Of a DNA stretch of 64,000 nucleotides, positions 36,196 through 48,623 are shown piece by piece. The notes below the pieces were generated by a model. That model saw nothing but the letters and a program-made list of their open reading frames with translations. It had not been told where the DNA came from and did no database searches. Numbering within the stretch: position 1 is the stretch's first letter; each line of letters opens with the position of its first letter. The translations under genes were made by a program, and so were the position numbers. Source of the stretch: Malus domestica (Eukaryota; Streptophyta; Magnoliopsida; Rosales; Rosaceae); the NCBI RefSeq assembly GCF_042453785.1, contig NC_091674.1:25957001-26021000 (forward strand), written 5' to 3'.

Positions 36196-36393
36196 TGTTG
36201 GAAAGTCAATGAGATCTTACCTTATAAGGATTGATTTAGAAAAGAAATTGATTTGTAATTTATATGTAATTGATACATTAGTTAGTTTCCTTTGTTGTAT
36301 AGCAAGATTGTAGGACCTCAGTTGTATAAATCAAGTTCATCAAATCAATGGAAGTAATCCTGGCAGAATATTTTTTTCCATACCAATCTTACA
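36196..36393 (+). repeat. 3' LTR of the second Copia
   Basis: Preceded by the polypurine tract ACTTGAGGGTGAG. It ends CTTACA against the target duplication ACCAT. Confidence 0.9.
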
Positions 36394-36817
36394 ACCATGA
36401 CAGTTAATTACCTACCCAAATCACCACCTCCGCCACCGTTGAAGCATACTGCTACTCCCCCTGAGTAATGTCACGTAGACAATTATATTAATCGCAAAGT
36501 AATAAAGTATATGTACTTACTCTGTAACTGAGTGCCAATTCCATTTGGCTTTGCAGTCGTACAAGGCTACTATTATATAGTCCATTCACCTCTGCAATTT
36601 TTACATGGAACTAAAAGGTCTGTATCAAGTTTCCTGAGCAAACTTTCTTTAGAAAGAAAGAAAAATACATTTATAAAATGTGTAAAATGAGTGTTTTGTT
36701 TTAAGTGTCAATAATAGCGGCTAAGCCTATTCCCTTCCCTTTAAGTGTAGATAATATCGTTTGTTCAAAAAAAAAAAAATTAATAGCGACCTAAATTTTA
36801 TTCTAATAATGCCTCCG

Positions 36818-37320
36818 TCAAATTGCCTTTATCCTCAAAGATATGACCGTCGGGAGGACAGCTTCATACCTTGCCTTGTGTTGTTCCTCAGATTTTTGAA
36901 GAGAATATTCACTTATGCTTGTGAACACAGAGTTTCCTTCCTCCACTTGGTGAACACAGAGTTCTCTAACAGGAGAGGGAACCTGAAATCTGGTCCCTCC
37001 TGTTCCAGAGTGTTTCTCCTTGATTTGAAGCATTCCCTGGCTGATCAATTCATATAAATTTTCTTCTGCCACATCCTCCATAAACCGCCCTAATTTTTCT
37101 TGTACCAGTCCTCGGGCCACAAGTAATCGAATAAGTTTGCCTTTCGGAATCCCATAGTAGCCAGAGAGGATGGAGCAATACATTATGCAGTGTTGAAGAA
37201 ATCCGGTAAGCCTCTGTAACATGTTTGCAGTGGAAGAGAGGAAGAAGAAGCAGACACAGGTCTCAACTTCTTCGCAGTTAAGTTTTTTTTTTTTCAGTTT
37301 CTCATTCAGTGGTATTTGAA
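36818..37320 (-). pseudogene. Truncated tandem copy of the NLR-derived gene
   Basis: Aligns with the first ~125 codons of the 24811-26436 gene (HCIMYCSILSGYYGIPKGKL, RGLVQEKLGRFMEDVAEEN, FQVPSPVRELCV). The similarity ends near 36935; all LRRs are lost and the frame runs on into unrelated sequence. The start codon position of the other copy (AGCCAT on the plus strand) reads AGCTAT here, so the ATG is gone. A T-run near 37285 replaces part of the Ser/Glu leader. The upstream region is conserved as far as the solo LTR at 37686. Confidence 0.8.
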
Positions 37321-38249
37321 CTAGCTATATAGAGCTCTGCAAATTGTATTTGCATATACAGAGGACAAAGATAGCAATATATATAGGTGATAGATGCAAA
37401 GCGTGCTAATTTCTTACTAATTTCTTAGAAAGCTTCAAGGAGAGCAAACAAGTTGACGGATACTACAGAGCATATACATCGATCCAAACTGTTTTGATGA
37501 AACTTTCAGAGATGTCATGATGTAACGGATGCAAATTTGTGATGGTTGAGCTTTGTAAACTTAGATTTAATATAAAATTTTCTATACAATATAAGTTAAA
37601 ACAAAATTAATTAATTTGGGACAAGGATGGAGTGGAACAACAAAGAGCCCGTTCGTTCAATGTTTAGAAGTATGAGAATAGTAATTGTTGATGCACAAAA
37701 CTGGAAGGTCTTGAAACAACGTAAATCCGACCATGAATCTGCAAGAAAGTAAAGAACACAATGATGATATTGTTTCACTCTAAATGGTGAATATACAAGA
37801 AGGCTAGAGGCAGTGTGCTCTCTAGCCTATTTTCTGTGTTTGCCCTCTCTGAGATGTTTTCTCTCTTCCTATGGCCTAAACCTTGACCCCCCCTAATGAG
37901 GAGAGTGAGGAGTCCTTTTATAGAATAAGGGTTCCTCACTTATTACATATTTTCTCCTTCATTTATTACATAATTACATTTGAGTCCCCCGAGTATTTAT
38001 ACGAGGTCTAAATATGGAGGCCCTAAATATGGTACAAACAGTAGTCCCCCAAGTCTTCAGTCAAGAGAGCCTTTTGGCTGGAGACTTGAAATTCAGTCCA
38101 TGTGTGGGCCGAAGTAACTAGATGTCGTCTAGAACTGATACTCGAGATAAGGCGATGCTCAATGTGAAATGATGCTCAACTAGAAGTAGCACATGTTGCG
38201 AGGCTGCTCGGCTTGTGGCTTATGTTGCCTTGGTTGGCTCGGCTTGTGG

Positions 38250-38600
38250 CGTTGAAGGTGAGAGAGTCCCTTTTATAGAATAAGGGCTCGCTCCTCAATA
38301 CATAAATGATGGGCTAGAGTTAATGCTCGCGGCGAGGCGGTTGCTTAGCAGGCGGCGATGCTCTCTAATGATGGTGAGGGAGTCCTTTTTATAAAATAAG
38401 GGTTTATTCCTCAATACATAAGTGATGGGCTAAGAATCTCTCTCTAATGAAAGTGAGGGAGTCCCTTTTATAAAATAAAGGTTCGCTCCTCAATACATGA
38501 ATAATGGGTGCTCTCTAATGAAAGTGAGGGAGTCCCTTTTCTAAAATAAGGGTTCGCTCCTCAGTACATAAATAATGGGCTAAGTCCCCCAAGTATTTTT
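38250..38600 (+). repeat. About four copies of a ~60-bp unit at 75-100 bp spacing in the solo LTR
   Basis: Unit core GTGAGGGAGTCCCTTTTATA, then AATAAGGGTTCGCTCCTCA. Related sequence appears once more near 37895. Confidence 0.75.
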
Positions 38601-38744
38601 CATAAGGCCCAGTTGCGGAAACCCAATATATGGTACATAGTGTAGTCCCCCAAGTCTTCAGTCAATAGAGTCTGTTAGCTGGATAATTCAAATTCAATCC
38701 ATGTATGGGCCGAAGTGGCAGTTGTTCGGAGGCGGTTTTTGCAT

Positions 38745-39170
38745 ACCATGCACTGAAGCTTTGTAAGTGAAGCTTTGAAAGTCAGAGCTTTGTAAATAAA
38801 GCTTTAAAGTCAGAGCTTTTGTAAATGAAGCTTTGAAGTCAGAGCTTAGTAAATGAAGATGGAGCTCTTGTAAATGAAGCTTTCGAAGCTGGAGCTTTGT
38901 AAATGAAGCTTTCGAAGCTGGAGCTCTTGAAGCTAGAGCTCTGTAAATGAAGTTTTCGAAGCTGGAGCTCTATAAATGAAGCTTTCGAAGCTAGAGTTAT
39001 GTAAATGAAGTTTTCGAAGCTGGAGCTCTGTAAATGAAGCTTTCGAAGCTGGAGCTCTATAAATGAAGTTTTCAAAGCTAGAGCTTGGTAAATTAAGCTT
39101 TCGAAGCTAGAGCTTGGTAAATGAAGCTTTCGAAGCTAGAGCTCTGTAAATGAAGCTTTCGAAGCTGATT
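38745..39170 (+). repeat. ~30-bp minisatellite, about 13-14 units
   Basis: Unit GTAAATGAAGCTTTCGAAGC followed by TGGAGCTCT, in tandem with small variations. TTCGAA and AAGCTT palindromes recur in each unit. A 78-codon open frame across it is only the repeat read through. Confidence 0.85.
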
Positions 39171-39731
39171 GACATGAGTGATGCTCATGAATGTTTATGT
39201 TGATTGACATGAGTGATGCTCATGGATGTTAATATAAGTGATGCTCATGAATATTTATGTATGATTGACATGAGTGATGCTCATCTATGATGGTGATTGT
39301 CATAAATGATGCTCATGTATGATTGTTTTTTTTAGGACGGGTTATACTTTTAATCACCTGGTTGGTGATAATAACGGCAGGCTGCTGAATAATTTTGAAG
39401 TACTGGACGTACTGTTGATCACCTAGTTGGTGATAATAGCGGCAGGGGGAGAAGATACCACCCCTGGATTGAGGAAAAGTACTTCCACAGAAGATGCCAT
39501 ATCTACCTATGAGATAGATAAGGCAAGTGAAGACGATACCACACTTCGGTACTTAGAAGTTTCATGATTACTCAGCGGCTTGGATCTTACAAGTCCCTAA
39601 CCGAGAAGCTTCCCTCACTCAGGAACTTAGAGGAGCACTGTTTTTACCATACTTGACCAATCCCGAAACTACTGAGCACTTGTCAACGTTATACCGTCAA
39701 GGACCCAGAAGAGTTTCCCTCCAACCAGGAG

Positions 39732-39835
39732 GCCAATCATAGCGCGACACGTGTCAACATCAGAAGCCAATCATAGCGCGACACGTGTCAACATCAGAAG
39801 TCAATCACAACACGACACGTGTCAATGTCAAAACA
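39732..39835 (+). repeat. Three tandem copies of a ~34-bp unit with ACACGTGTC
   Basis: Unit AGCCAATCATAGCGCGACAC then GTGTCAACATCAGA. Each contains the palindrome GACACGTGTC, a G-box-like core, just upstream of the LTR's TATA-like motif. Confidence 0.75.
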
Positions 39836-40538
39836 AAGCTAGAAACTCTCTTCTATAAAAAGAGATCATTCTCCCAAATATTTCCTAATGTCATTTGTAC
39901 TAAATCATTCACTAGTACTCACTAAATGAGAGATTGTACCTATGTACTTGTGTAAACCCTTCATAATTAATGAGAACTCCTCTACTCCGTGGACGTAGCC
40001 AATATGGGTGAACCACGTACATCTTGTGTTTGCTTCCTGTCTCTATCCATTTACATACTTATCCACGCTAATGACCGGAGCAATCTAGCAAAGGTCACAA
40101 ACTTGACACTTTTTGTTGTACCAAAGTCCACTGATTTTGTGCATCAATAGTAATCAAATTGAATACCCATGCATGTTTGGTCACACATGCTTAAAAATAC
40201 GCTACATTTTTTGTTTTTTTTACAAGAAACGATAGCGATTTTTCATTACTGAATCATATGAGTTACCGGGGTTGCCATATAGGTCCAATCTCTAGTAACC
40301 AAATATTTTATCTAAAGGTAATTTGCACAAACAAATAATAATAATAATTCTCTAATTAACTACTACAGGCACACACACTATCACAAGAATCTGCTACATG
40401 AGTATGAACTTCCCACATAGGGAGGAATTTCATACCCTTGGCTCCCCTTTGAGAAATTAGTATCCCCCTCCAAAGGATACCACTTAATGCATTGCATGTT
40501 GACTAATTTACAATTTTTGGTAATTAACATACAATCTA

Positions 40539-41801
40539 GGATTAAACTCTATTTACTACCCTCATGTTTCGTGGTTTTCAACATTTAGTACATCAAGTTT
40601 TTTTCGTCCCAGAGTCATACCTAAAGTGTAAATTTTGGGACAGTCTCAGACATCTGTTAGTCAAACTATTAACTCTTTCGTTAACTGATGACGTGGCACC
40701 TACGTGGACAATGACTGGGCATCACGTGTCATTAAAAAAATTTTAAAAAAAATTAAAATAATTAATTAAATAAAAGTAAAAAAAAGAGAAATTCCCCAGA
40801 TCCCCTTTGTCTTCCCCACCCCGACTCCCCTCCCCTATCCCTTTTTTACTCTGCAACCCCTACCCCCATTGAGAACAAACTGGTACTGAATCAGCAAACC
40901 AAAGTCAATCTCATGGGCACCTTCTCCATGTCGGCGTCTCCCAACCCATCCGCCAATATTTGAATCACCCTCTTGAATGCGAACGTCGAATCAGACGATG
41001 AAGACGATGAGGACTCATCCCAATTATTCCCTCCAAACCCATCGAAATTCCAACCTCGCCGCCGCCTCCACTGCCTCTCCATCCTCCGTTGAAAAACAGA
41101 CCATCGCCGTCAAAAACCCGCAGTCTTCCTCGTCTCCGTCGTTAGAATCATCGCTGCTTGAAGGTCTCCGTCTGGTGCGGCGTTTTTTTGTGGATGAGGA
41201 TTCGGGTTACGATTTTGGTAGAGTTGGGCCGGGCACGGGGCGGAGCGACAACGTCGAAGGGAAAAATAACGGCAAAGATCTGGGGGACTTAATTGGAAGA
41301 CGAAGGCTGGTCGGGATAAGTGTCGGTGATGGTGATTTGATTGTTAGAGGTGAGGTCATGGTGACGAATTAGGAACGTCAGGGAGACAGTGCGAGGGATG
41401 ATGAAGGGAGAGGTTACAGAGGTAGGGGTTGCAGAGTAAAGAAGGGATAGGGGGAGGGGAGTCGGGTAGGAAAGATGGATGTGCAGAGGTACAAAGGGAG
41501 AATGGAGGGGAGTCGAGGTGGGGAAGACAAAGGGAATCTGGGAATTTTTTATTTATTTTATTTTATTTTATTAATTATTTTAATAGTTTTTATTTTAATT
41601 TTTTTAATGACACGTGGTGCCCAGTCATTGTTTACGTGGGCACCACGTCATCAGTTAACGGAAGAATTAACATTTTGACTAACGGATGTATGAGACTGTC
41701 CCAAAATTTACACTTTAGGTATGACTCTGGGATGAAAAAAAACTTGATGTACTAAATGTTGAAAACCACAAAACATGAGGGTAGTAAACAGATTTTAACC
41801 G
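40539..41801. mobile_element. Mutator-like element (MULE) with ~300-bp TIRs and captured sequence
   Basis: Left arm 40539 to about 40870 and right arm about 41410-41801 are inverted copies (TTTACTACCCTCATGTTT.GTGG at each outer end). Exact 9-bp target duplication TACAATCTA (40530-40538, 41802-41810), the Mutator length. No transposase. The ~0.5-kb centre is GC-richer than its surroundings and looks like captured gene sequence, making this a Pack-MULE candidate. Confidence 0.88.
40891..41082 (-). pseudogene. Possible captured 3' exon of a host gene inside the MULE
   Basis: A minus-strand frame reads QWRRRRGWNFDGFGGNNWDE, a Ser run, then FAFKRVIQILADGLGDADME and KVPMRLTLVC before a stop. The Gly/Trp-rich part followed by an ordered helix and a natural-looking stop resembles the C-terminus of a small plant (possibly plastid) protein. 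I cannot name it. Upstream on the same strand the coding signal fades. Confidence 0.45.
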
Positions 41802-41810
41802 TACAATCTA

Positions 41811-44027
41811 ATTCATACAAGGGTGTTCTTAGAAAACTAAACAAATGTTCCCATTACGGTGTAAACTAAAACTTGGGCATGCAACATTTTCAAACACAAA
41901 AATGGATATTTTTCATTCTCATTTCTGGATAATAGACTTAATTCGCAAAGGACCCTGATAGTTAAATGGCCTTCCTACCGACCTACCTCCTATCTTAAGA
42001 GAGAATTTTCAGTGTGACCATCATACGGAGTGGTACACCACATGACGCTATATAAATGGTGGGATATGTGTGTTAAAAAACTAATAACTTAAAAAATAAA
42101 ATTTCTCACCACTTACATAAAAACACGTGGTGTATCATACGTGTTAATGTCACAACTAAAAACTTCTCCCATCTTTAGGTTAGTTGGGCCCTTCAATTTG
42201 GGAGGAAAAACTGACCAAAAAAACAGTTGGGAGGAAAAACTGCCTTCTATTTAGGTTAGTTGGGCCCTTCAAGGTGAATACCTATCCTCACAACGTTTGG
42301 GGCGTCATATTTGTTCTACACGACACTTCATGCTATCATTTTTGTTGGAGTTGACTCACATGCTGGGTTGAAAATAGCATGGCTAGAAAGGGACTCTTCT
42401 AGTATGATCTTTTACTTTGTTTTTGGCTTTTTTCTCCTCCTTGATTGCTCCGGACTCCCTAGAAAAATTTGTCTTTTTTATTTGAAGTACATGGTTTCCG
42501 TTGCTCTCATATATTTCGGGAAGAAAAGCAGTCCGGCCCAGACAAAATAGCCAATTTATGACTGCTCTCATCTTCACTTATTTGGCATGGGGCTCCACCC
42601 TTAACCTACGTTGTTGTTGCTGCTGTTGTTTTCAAAAATAGTTTTTGATGAACAGGCCTCCCATGTTCCACAATAATTTATAGAGACTCATGGTCATAGA
42701 TCGATAAAATCCCTTTTGAATATAAATCTGCGATCATTTCAATAAGAGTGAACCAACCTTCTCTCACCATAGGCTTTGCTTTGGGCGGGAGGGATCTAGA
42801 ATCTATTATCATCTTTACGATTCAAGTTTACCTAGCCCTTCAAGGACTTTACAAAATAAAAACCCTTCAACTCAAACTCTTCATATTCATGAGTAAAACT
42901 TAAATGTAATTGAGCGTATATTTCTTTTTTGTTATTATTTTTTGAGCAATTGTACAATATTTATTGATAATGAAATCGAATACATACAGATAAAAAAAAG
43001 GCAAACACAAAACCAGAGCCATCATCCTCATCTTCAAAACTTCAAAAAGGGTTTATGGGCAGTCAGTATTTTCCTATCATAAAAGAAGCATATGCATAAT
43101 GGTAGGAAGGATAGAACGAATTAAGCACTAGCCAGTAAGCTCTCCCTAATCATTATGGTTCCATTTTTAATTGTTAATTCTAATAACCAAAAAATAAAAA
43201 GGATAATGGTAGGAAGACCAAAATTTTAAACCAAATTTACAAACTAAATGTTGTGTCATAAATATAAAATAAGCACGTTAATTAACATTCAATTAATAAT
43301 CCAATCTCATTTGGTTTACAAAATTTAATTTAAAATTTTGATCTTCTAGCATTACCCTGATAAAAATATTCAAGTTAGGTATTACACCCTCTCCATCAGT
43401 CCATTGGCCCCATGAGCCACATGCATGTTTGAGTATCGAGAAACCCCGGCGGGCTTTCAAAACCGATTTTCACCCTTATAAAAATAACAAATTAACAAAA
43501 ACAAAGTTTCAGATAATACAATTAGTTATTGAATATTGAGAAAAATAAACCTATGAAAGATCAAGAGACAAAAATTGGAAATTGTCAAATTGATGGGGAC
43601 TAACAACAAAGATAGTCCGAAAAACATTTCACTCTCAAGGCCCCCCGCCAACTTGGAGAGGCTACAAGCCTCTCTACATGTTCTTTTTCTTTATGGCATA
43701 CAGTCCTTTTATGGTACTTAATTTGCATACTAAACTAATTCTATATAGCAACCCTCACCGTTTGACCTATATTATTTACAGGGACACATGCAAGTTACTG
43801 CAGAAGAAGAATGAAGTGTGGGGGAGAGGAAAATGTGAGACTGAATAGTTAATCGGTAATTTGATAATCATATCATTTTTATTTTGATGAGAGTGATATA
43901 GAAGAAATGTATAAGAAAAAACGTACAAAATGAAAACAAAAAATAAAAAACTATTTTGAGTTGTTTTCACTTTCAAGATTTGTTTTCATTCATCATTTTT
44001 TCTTTCTTCCTCTCTGTCTCCCATCAT
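41811..44027. other. Intergenic, no gene seen
   Basis: A ~23-bp direct repeat (TTTAGGTTAGTTGGGCCCTTCAA) occurs at about 42175 and 42250. Otherwise AT-rich unique-looking sequence without supported frames. Confidence 0.5.
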
Positions 44028-44595
44028 CGGTGGCGGAGTCAACATGGGCCATTGGTTACTCATGATCCCAATAATTTCATAACTTCAATGTATATTTATC
44101 TATATATTTTTGTATGAACTCTATTCATAATTGTGACAAAAAGAAAGAATGAGTAAAAACACTAAAAACACTGAATTACAAACTGATGCTTCTTTTATGC
44201 AACCCCATGTATTGTTATTTGTAGATTTTCTTCTTCTTTCCTTTGTCTTTCTTCTCCTATTTCTCGTGTTCGATAAAAAACTTCACTTGATAAGCCTCAG
44301 CAAAATCAACATAGTGCGGCATAACTTGGTATGTACTCACCAGCAACTCGACGAAATGATCAAATGATTTTATTTTTTTATTTTTTATTTTTTGCTATAA
44401 TTATATGACCACATTGTCATGAAATTCTAGCTCCACCACTGACTTCACTCAATAAGTATTGGCAAAATCGGCATAATGTGACATAACTCGGTATGTACTC
44501 ACTAGAAGCTCGACAAAATGATCCAATGATGTTTTTTATGCTAAAATTAGATGACCCCATTTTCATAAAATTCTGGCTCCGCCTCTCTGCCACTG
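44028..44595. mobile_element. hAT-type miniature element (568 bp)
   Basis: Ends CGGTGGCGGAGTC and CAGTGGCAGAG.GGCGGAGCC (inward from the right), the familiar plant hAT terminus. Exact 8-bp duplication CCCATCAT (44020-44027, 44596-44603). Inside, a ~75-bp stretch (GGTATGTACTCAC..GACGAAATGATC) occurs twice, at about 44290 and 44465. Confidence 0.85.
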
Positions 44596-45509
44596 CCCAT
44601 CATTCTTATTTATATCCCTCATTTCTACCTATGTTTTCATCATATCTCAATCTCAAAGAGTAAAAATTAAAAAACTAAAAATAAATTAATTACTAAACGA
44701 GCTCTAATAAGTAAATTACTAAGATCACTTAATCTTAGATATTGATTGTCTGATCCTGTTTGAAAAGTGCACATTCTAGCCACTATGGAGTACATGACTA
44801 AAGTCAGATTTCTTCTTAATTTCAACATATGAAGACCACTAGTAATTAACTACCATTTTAACCTAGTCAAAGGTATGAGTGAACCTTCAAGCGCCAAATA
44901 TAGATTTAGCTAAGGTATATGCATGCATGTTACCTTAGGGGTTAAAGCAAATTGGGTTGTACTCTTCACAATCATGCGGTCACGTCCATTGTCACAAATC
45001 TGGATCGATCGATCTCCTGCAGAAAGCAACCAGTCTGCAAACCTTGGACCATCCTATTTCACTTAGAGCTGTAGATTTTCAAGACATATATTCATGTTCA
45101 GTACTCAATTACATGCATGAATCTCAATGGATGAGGCAACTGAACTCGTGCCATACCATATTAAAGGACCGTCATTAGTCCATTGACAATTGGGAAGTAT
45201 ATATTTTTCTTCCTTTTTGTTTTTGGCATCTCTGAAAAATACGCAGAAAAAATTGATGAAATGTTTAATCTCGAGCTACCTAAATTTGAAGGGAGTACTA
45301 CTGTACTAGTGGCAGTTAAATTGAGAAGGAGACCCCACAATTCGTTGAAAATGACGAACAAGTGTAATTAAGGTACCGTAGACAATATAATCTGATTGTA
45401 ATTTCTTTTTTTTAGCTTTGATACCTTTAATAATAGAATAATGACTGCAATTTCACTTGAAGAAGAAGTAATTAATTAAAAATATGGTTAGCAGCAATTA
45501 GATAATTAT

Positions 45510-46302
45510 TTTTGGGACACTTTGGATGCGGTCCCTAACTATCAATATTCTTTGATTGAAACCTTGTTAGTTTTTAGTTTTTTATTGAGGTCCTTGACAT
45601 TAATGTAATAATGTAAGTTACTATATTTTTTAAATTAAAAATTAAAAATTGAAATTTGTAATTGTTTATATTAATGAGATTTTAAATAAAACCCATAATT
45701 TATGGGATTAAAAATAATAAAATATAAATTATACTCTCTATTATATTGTGTGTGTGTGTGTATATACATATATGTATGGGTACATTAACCAAAATTAACA
45801 AAAAAAGTTACTGTACCAAAACATGGATACATTCTCAAATCAACGAAAAAGAATGTACCCATATAAGTTTAAACATGGATTAAAAAATTTGAAAGGATTT
45901 TATATTAAAAAAAGGGTACATGTTAAATATAACAAATTCATATATTTGAGAATGGGTACATTTAAGATTAAAAAAATTGAAAAATTATATGAATGGGTAC
46001 ATTTAAGATTAAAAATTGAGAATCTTTTTATATATATAAAAAAAAAACTAATATGTACAAACTTAATTTAATTTAATTTATTATTATTTTGGAAATGTTT
46101 GAATTGAAAATTAATTAGAAGTTTAATAGAGGTGTGAGTATTAAACCCTAAATTAATTACTAATTTTTATATTAAAAAATTATATAATAAACATGTAAAT
46201 TCATTATCACATTAATGCTAGGGACTTGAATCAAAATTTGAGAACTAATAAGGTCTTAGTCAATGAACAATAAGAACTAGGGACCGGATACTAATTTTTC
46301 CA
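45510..46302. mobile_element. Miniature inverted-repeat element, approximate borders
   Basis: The outer ~100 bp on each side are inverted, diverged copies (GGTCCCTAACTA.. and GGTCCCTAGTTCT.. inward, then AACCTTGTTAG / ACCTTATTAG, then TCCTTGACATTAATGT / CCCTAGCATTAATGTG). The interior is very AT-rich with a small tandem repeat (AATGGGTACATTTAAGATTA, 45951-46016). The target duplication is unclear in the T-rich flanks. Confidence 0.6.
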
Positions 46303-47703
46303 TTATTTTTTTTCCGGAGAAAGAAGTGAATAAGGGCGAAGTAAGGATATATGGCTGAAAAAATGTATATGACATAACACACAAACTTAAAACTAAACAA
46401 TTTCAAAGTTGTTTCAAACTTTCACTTTCAAGTTTTAATTTCTCATTTCTTCCAAATGCTTTCCTTTTCTTTCTAACACAAAAAATGAAAACTAAACTAA
46501 AAATAGAATTGGCATCAAACGAGCTCTATATATTTCTAATTCGGGCTGAAGCTATATGAGTAATATTATTCAGTTAACTGCCATTTAATGAGTGTTTGAG
46601 TTATAAACTTAGTTAAGAATGTGCACAATTATTATACTTGTGAGTATCATAGATGCAGCTGTGTTATGACATTGGATAGGACTGAGGGAGATGTGATATT
46701 CAACAAATATTTACAATTGCAGTGGGAGTGGCCTTATTGCTTACAAAAACCATTTTGTTGGATTCACTATTGTACTGTTTGTTGGTGATGTTCGATATAT
46801 ATCGGATGCTCAAACAAAGAAAAGTTACATTAATTGGATTATTTTTTGCTCTTATCTAACCCTAAATATATCTCCAAGACATTTATATACACCAATGAAT
46901 ATGGTTCTTTTAAAGATCAATCTTGATGCTGAAGAGTTTTTACTATATGCTTTGACCTCTTTTCAAAATTACACCCATATATACACTTCTCCTTTTAATT
47001 AGTATATGAAATCAATTTAATTAATTGTGCAGTGGGTATTAGCCAATTAGGGATATATGTGTGCGTATCATGTATACACTACATAATAGCAATATAATAT
47101 CACCAAACCAAAAAGCAAGTGTATATGAGTATATATATATATATATATATATACATAGATTATCTTGGGTGATCATCAATATTATTATACATGGCTTAAG
47201 GTACTAATCATGCAAGATTATTATGGTATAGTTCCAATGTTTGTTTGCAACAACCCTCCTATTAGAGTCATGTTCCTCATTTGTAATAAATCTTTTGTCT
47301 GCTTCTTTCATGAATGAAATATATCTTATTCTAATAAGAAAAGAAACTGATCATTGCTTAGTTATGATAATCATTTTTATATTTCTCCAAATGTAATAAC
47401 TGAAACATTTCCTTTCTTGTCTCTGTATGTGTCTGTATATTTTGTATGTGTGTGTAGTGACTGTTGTCTGAATGAATGAGATTAAAAGATGGGGTGGAAT
47501 GAGATAGAGAGGAATTGGAGACATCCTCATATCCTTTGATATTATTATTAGATGCAAGGTCATAGTCATTCTTTTTTAGTGTACCTCCCATTTATTACTT
47601 TGTTTTTTGCCTTCATTCCTTCTCACATCCACTAAATACTCTACTCTTTGCCTCTTACTCCTAGCCTCTCCCCCCATTACCTTTTGTCACTGCATTTTCA
47701 GCT

Positions 47704-47704
<1 letters not shown>
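46303..47704. other. Intergenic; distal upstream region of LOB
   Basis: No gene seen. A (TA) run lies at 47129-47152. Confidence 0.5.

Positions 47705-47756
<52 letters not shown>
47705..47756 (+). repeat. (CT) microsatellite, ~26 units, probable 5' leader of LOB
   Basis: Pure CT run about 1.3 kb before the LOB start codon. CT tracts near plant transcription starts are common, and the following sequence (CAATTAGGGCTTCCTC) looks like leader. Confidence 0.8.
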
Positions 47757-47757
<1 letters not shown>

Positions 47758-48588
47758 ATTAGGGCTTCCTCTTTCAGGTATATCTCTCCTCCAGTAACAA
47801 ATCTTTGATGCTTTCCCCTTCAATTGGCTAAGGCTAGCTAGCTAGTAAATATATATCTTGGAAGGAGCAAAGAACACATACAGCTAGCTCTTAATTACTT
47901 GCAAGAGCTCCACAAGGGAAAGAAAAAAGGTATAAACTTCCCTTTTTATTATTCCTTTCATCAGAAGAAACACATGTAGATCCAGAAAGGTAAACAAGTG
48001 TAGCTTGTCCTTTACATGTTAATTATATATATTCTACATAATTCCATACTGTGGTTTCTATTTCTTTTGGAGGGCCTGCAGAACCTGAAGGCTAATTAAA
48101 AGGATATATAACTAGATCGATCCTAATTTTGGGTTTAGCTTAAATTAGATCTTAATTTCCAATGTCTTGGACCTTAACTCTAAGATATGTAAACATATAC
48201 CTATGATGGGTGAGTTTGCACTAGTCAGATCCCAGTTTAACTGATTAATTTGGAAATTAATGATTTATGATATCATATGCTGATGACCTTATATAATTTG
48301 CTCACGCATTTCAGTTCTGCTTCTAATTAAGTGGCTGAGTGGATGGTGGGAGGAGAGAGAGAGGGGGTAAAACTAATAATTAGAAAAGACAACAAAATTA
48401 AGGAAACATGCAGATGGCCCTGCAGGTGGAGCGATCAAGGCAGCTATCACATGTAAGAAACTAAGAATTAACTAAACTACCTTAATTCTATTATTAAAAA
48501 AATGGAAAAGACTAGATGATGAGAGCCAAGAGAAATTAATTGAGAATTTCCAGATTCAAGAGATAGCTGAGTTGCACGAATTAATAGA

Positions 48589-48623
<35 letters not shown>

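Larger units (their letters stand above)
27287..36393 (+). mobile_element. Ty1/Copia element, broken, split by a hAT transposon
   Basis: LTRs of 198 bp at 27287-27484 and 36196-36393, exact 5-bp target duplication ACCAT (27282-27286, 36394-36398), primer site TGGTATCAGAGC at 27485. Parts on the plus strand: protease (WIIDSGATDHIV), integrase from about 28.1 kb (GVCDACHLAKQTRL, YSRFTWVSLM), then beyond the hAT the reverse transcriptase (about 34.9-35.6 kb, [11 protein letters not shown]) and RNase H (about 35.7-36.1 kb). Gag is largely missing. It is broken, with more than five breaks besides the hAT. About 7 LTR differences by eye (3.5%) suggest an age of roughly 1-1.5 million years at 1.3e-8 per site per year. 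Confidence 0.88.
37686..40149 (+). mobile_element. Solo LTR (2.46 kb) rich in internal minisatellites
   Basis: Starts TGTTGATGCACAAAA and ends TTTTGTGCATCAATA, with an exact 5-bp duplication GTAAT (37681-37685, 40150-40154). No internal region. It contains four repeat blocks and, near 39856, a TATA-like TCTATAAAAAGAG that could be the LTR promoter. The original superfamily cannot be told from an LTR alone. It interrupted the upstream region of the NLR copy at 36818-37320. Confidence 0.8.

Noticed and set aside
38839-39075. 78-codon frame of KLHLQSSSF repeats
   Set aside because: Minisatellite read-through in the solo LTR.
38250-39330. Regular direct repeats that might suggest a CRISPR array
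   Set aside because: Units are contiguous without unique spacers, inside an LTR, in a plant nuclear sequence.
45823-46071. 82-codon Lys/Ile-rich frame
   Set aside because: Lies in the AT-rich interior and tandem repeat of a miniature element.
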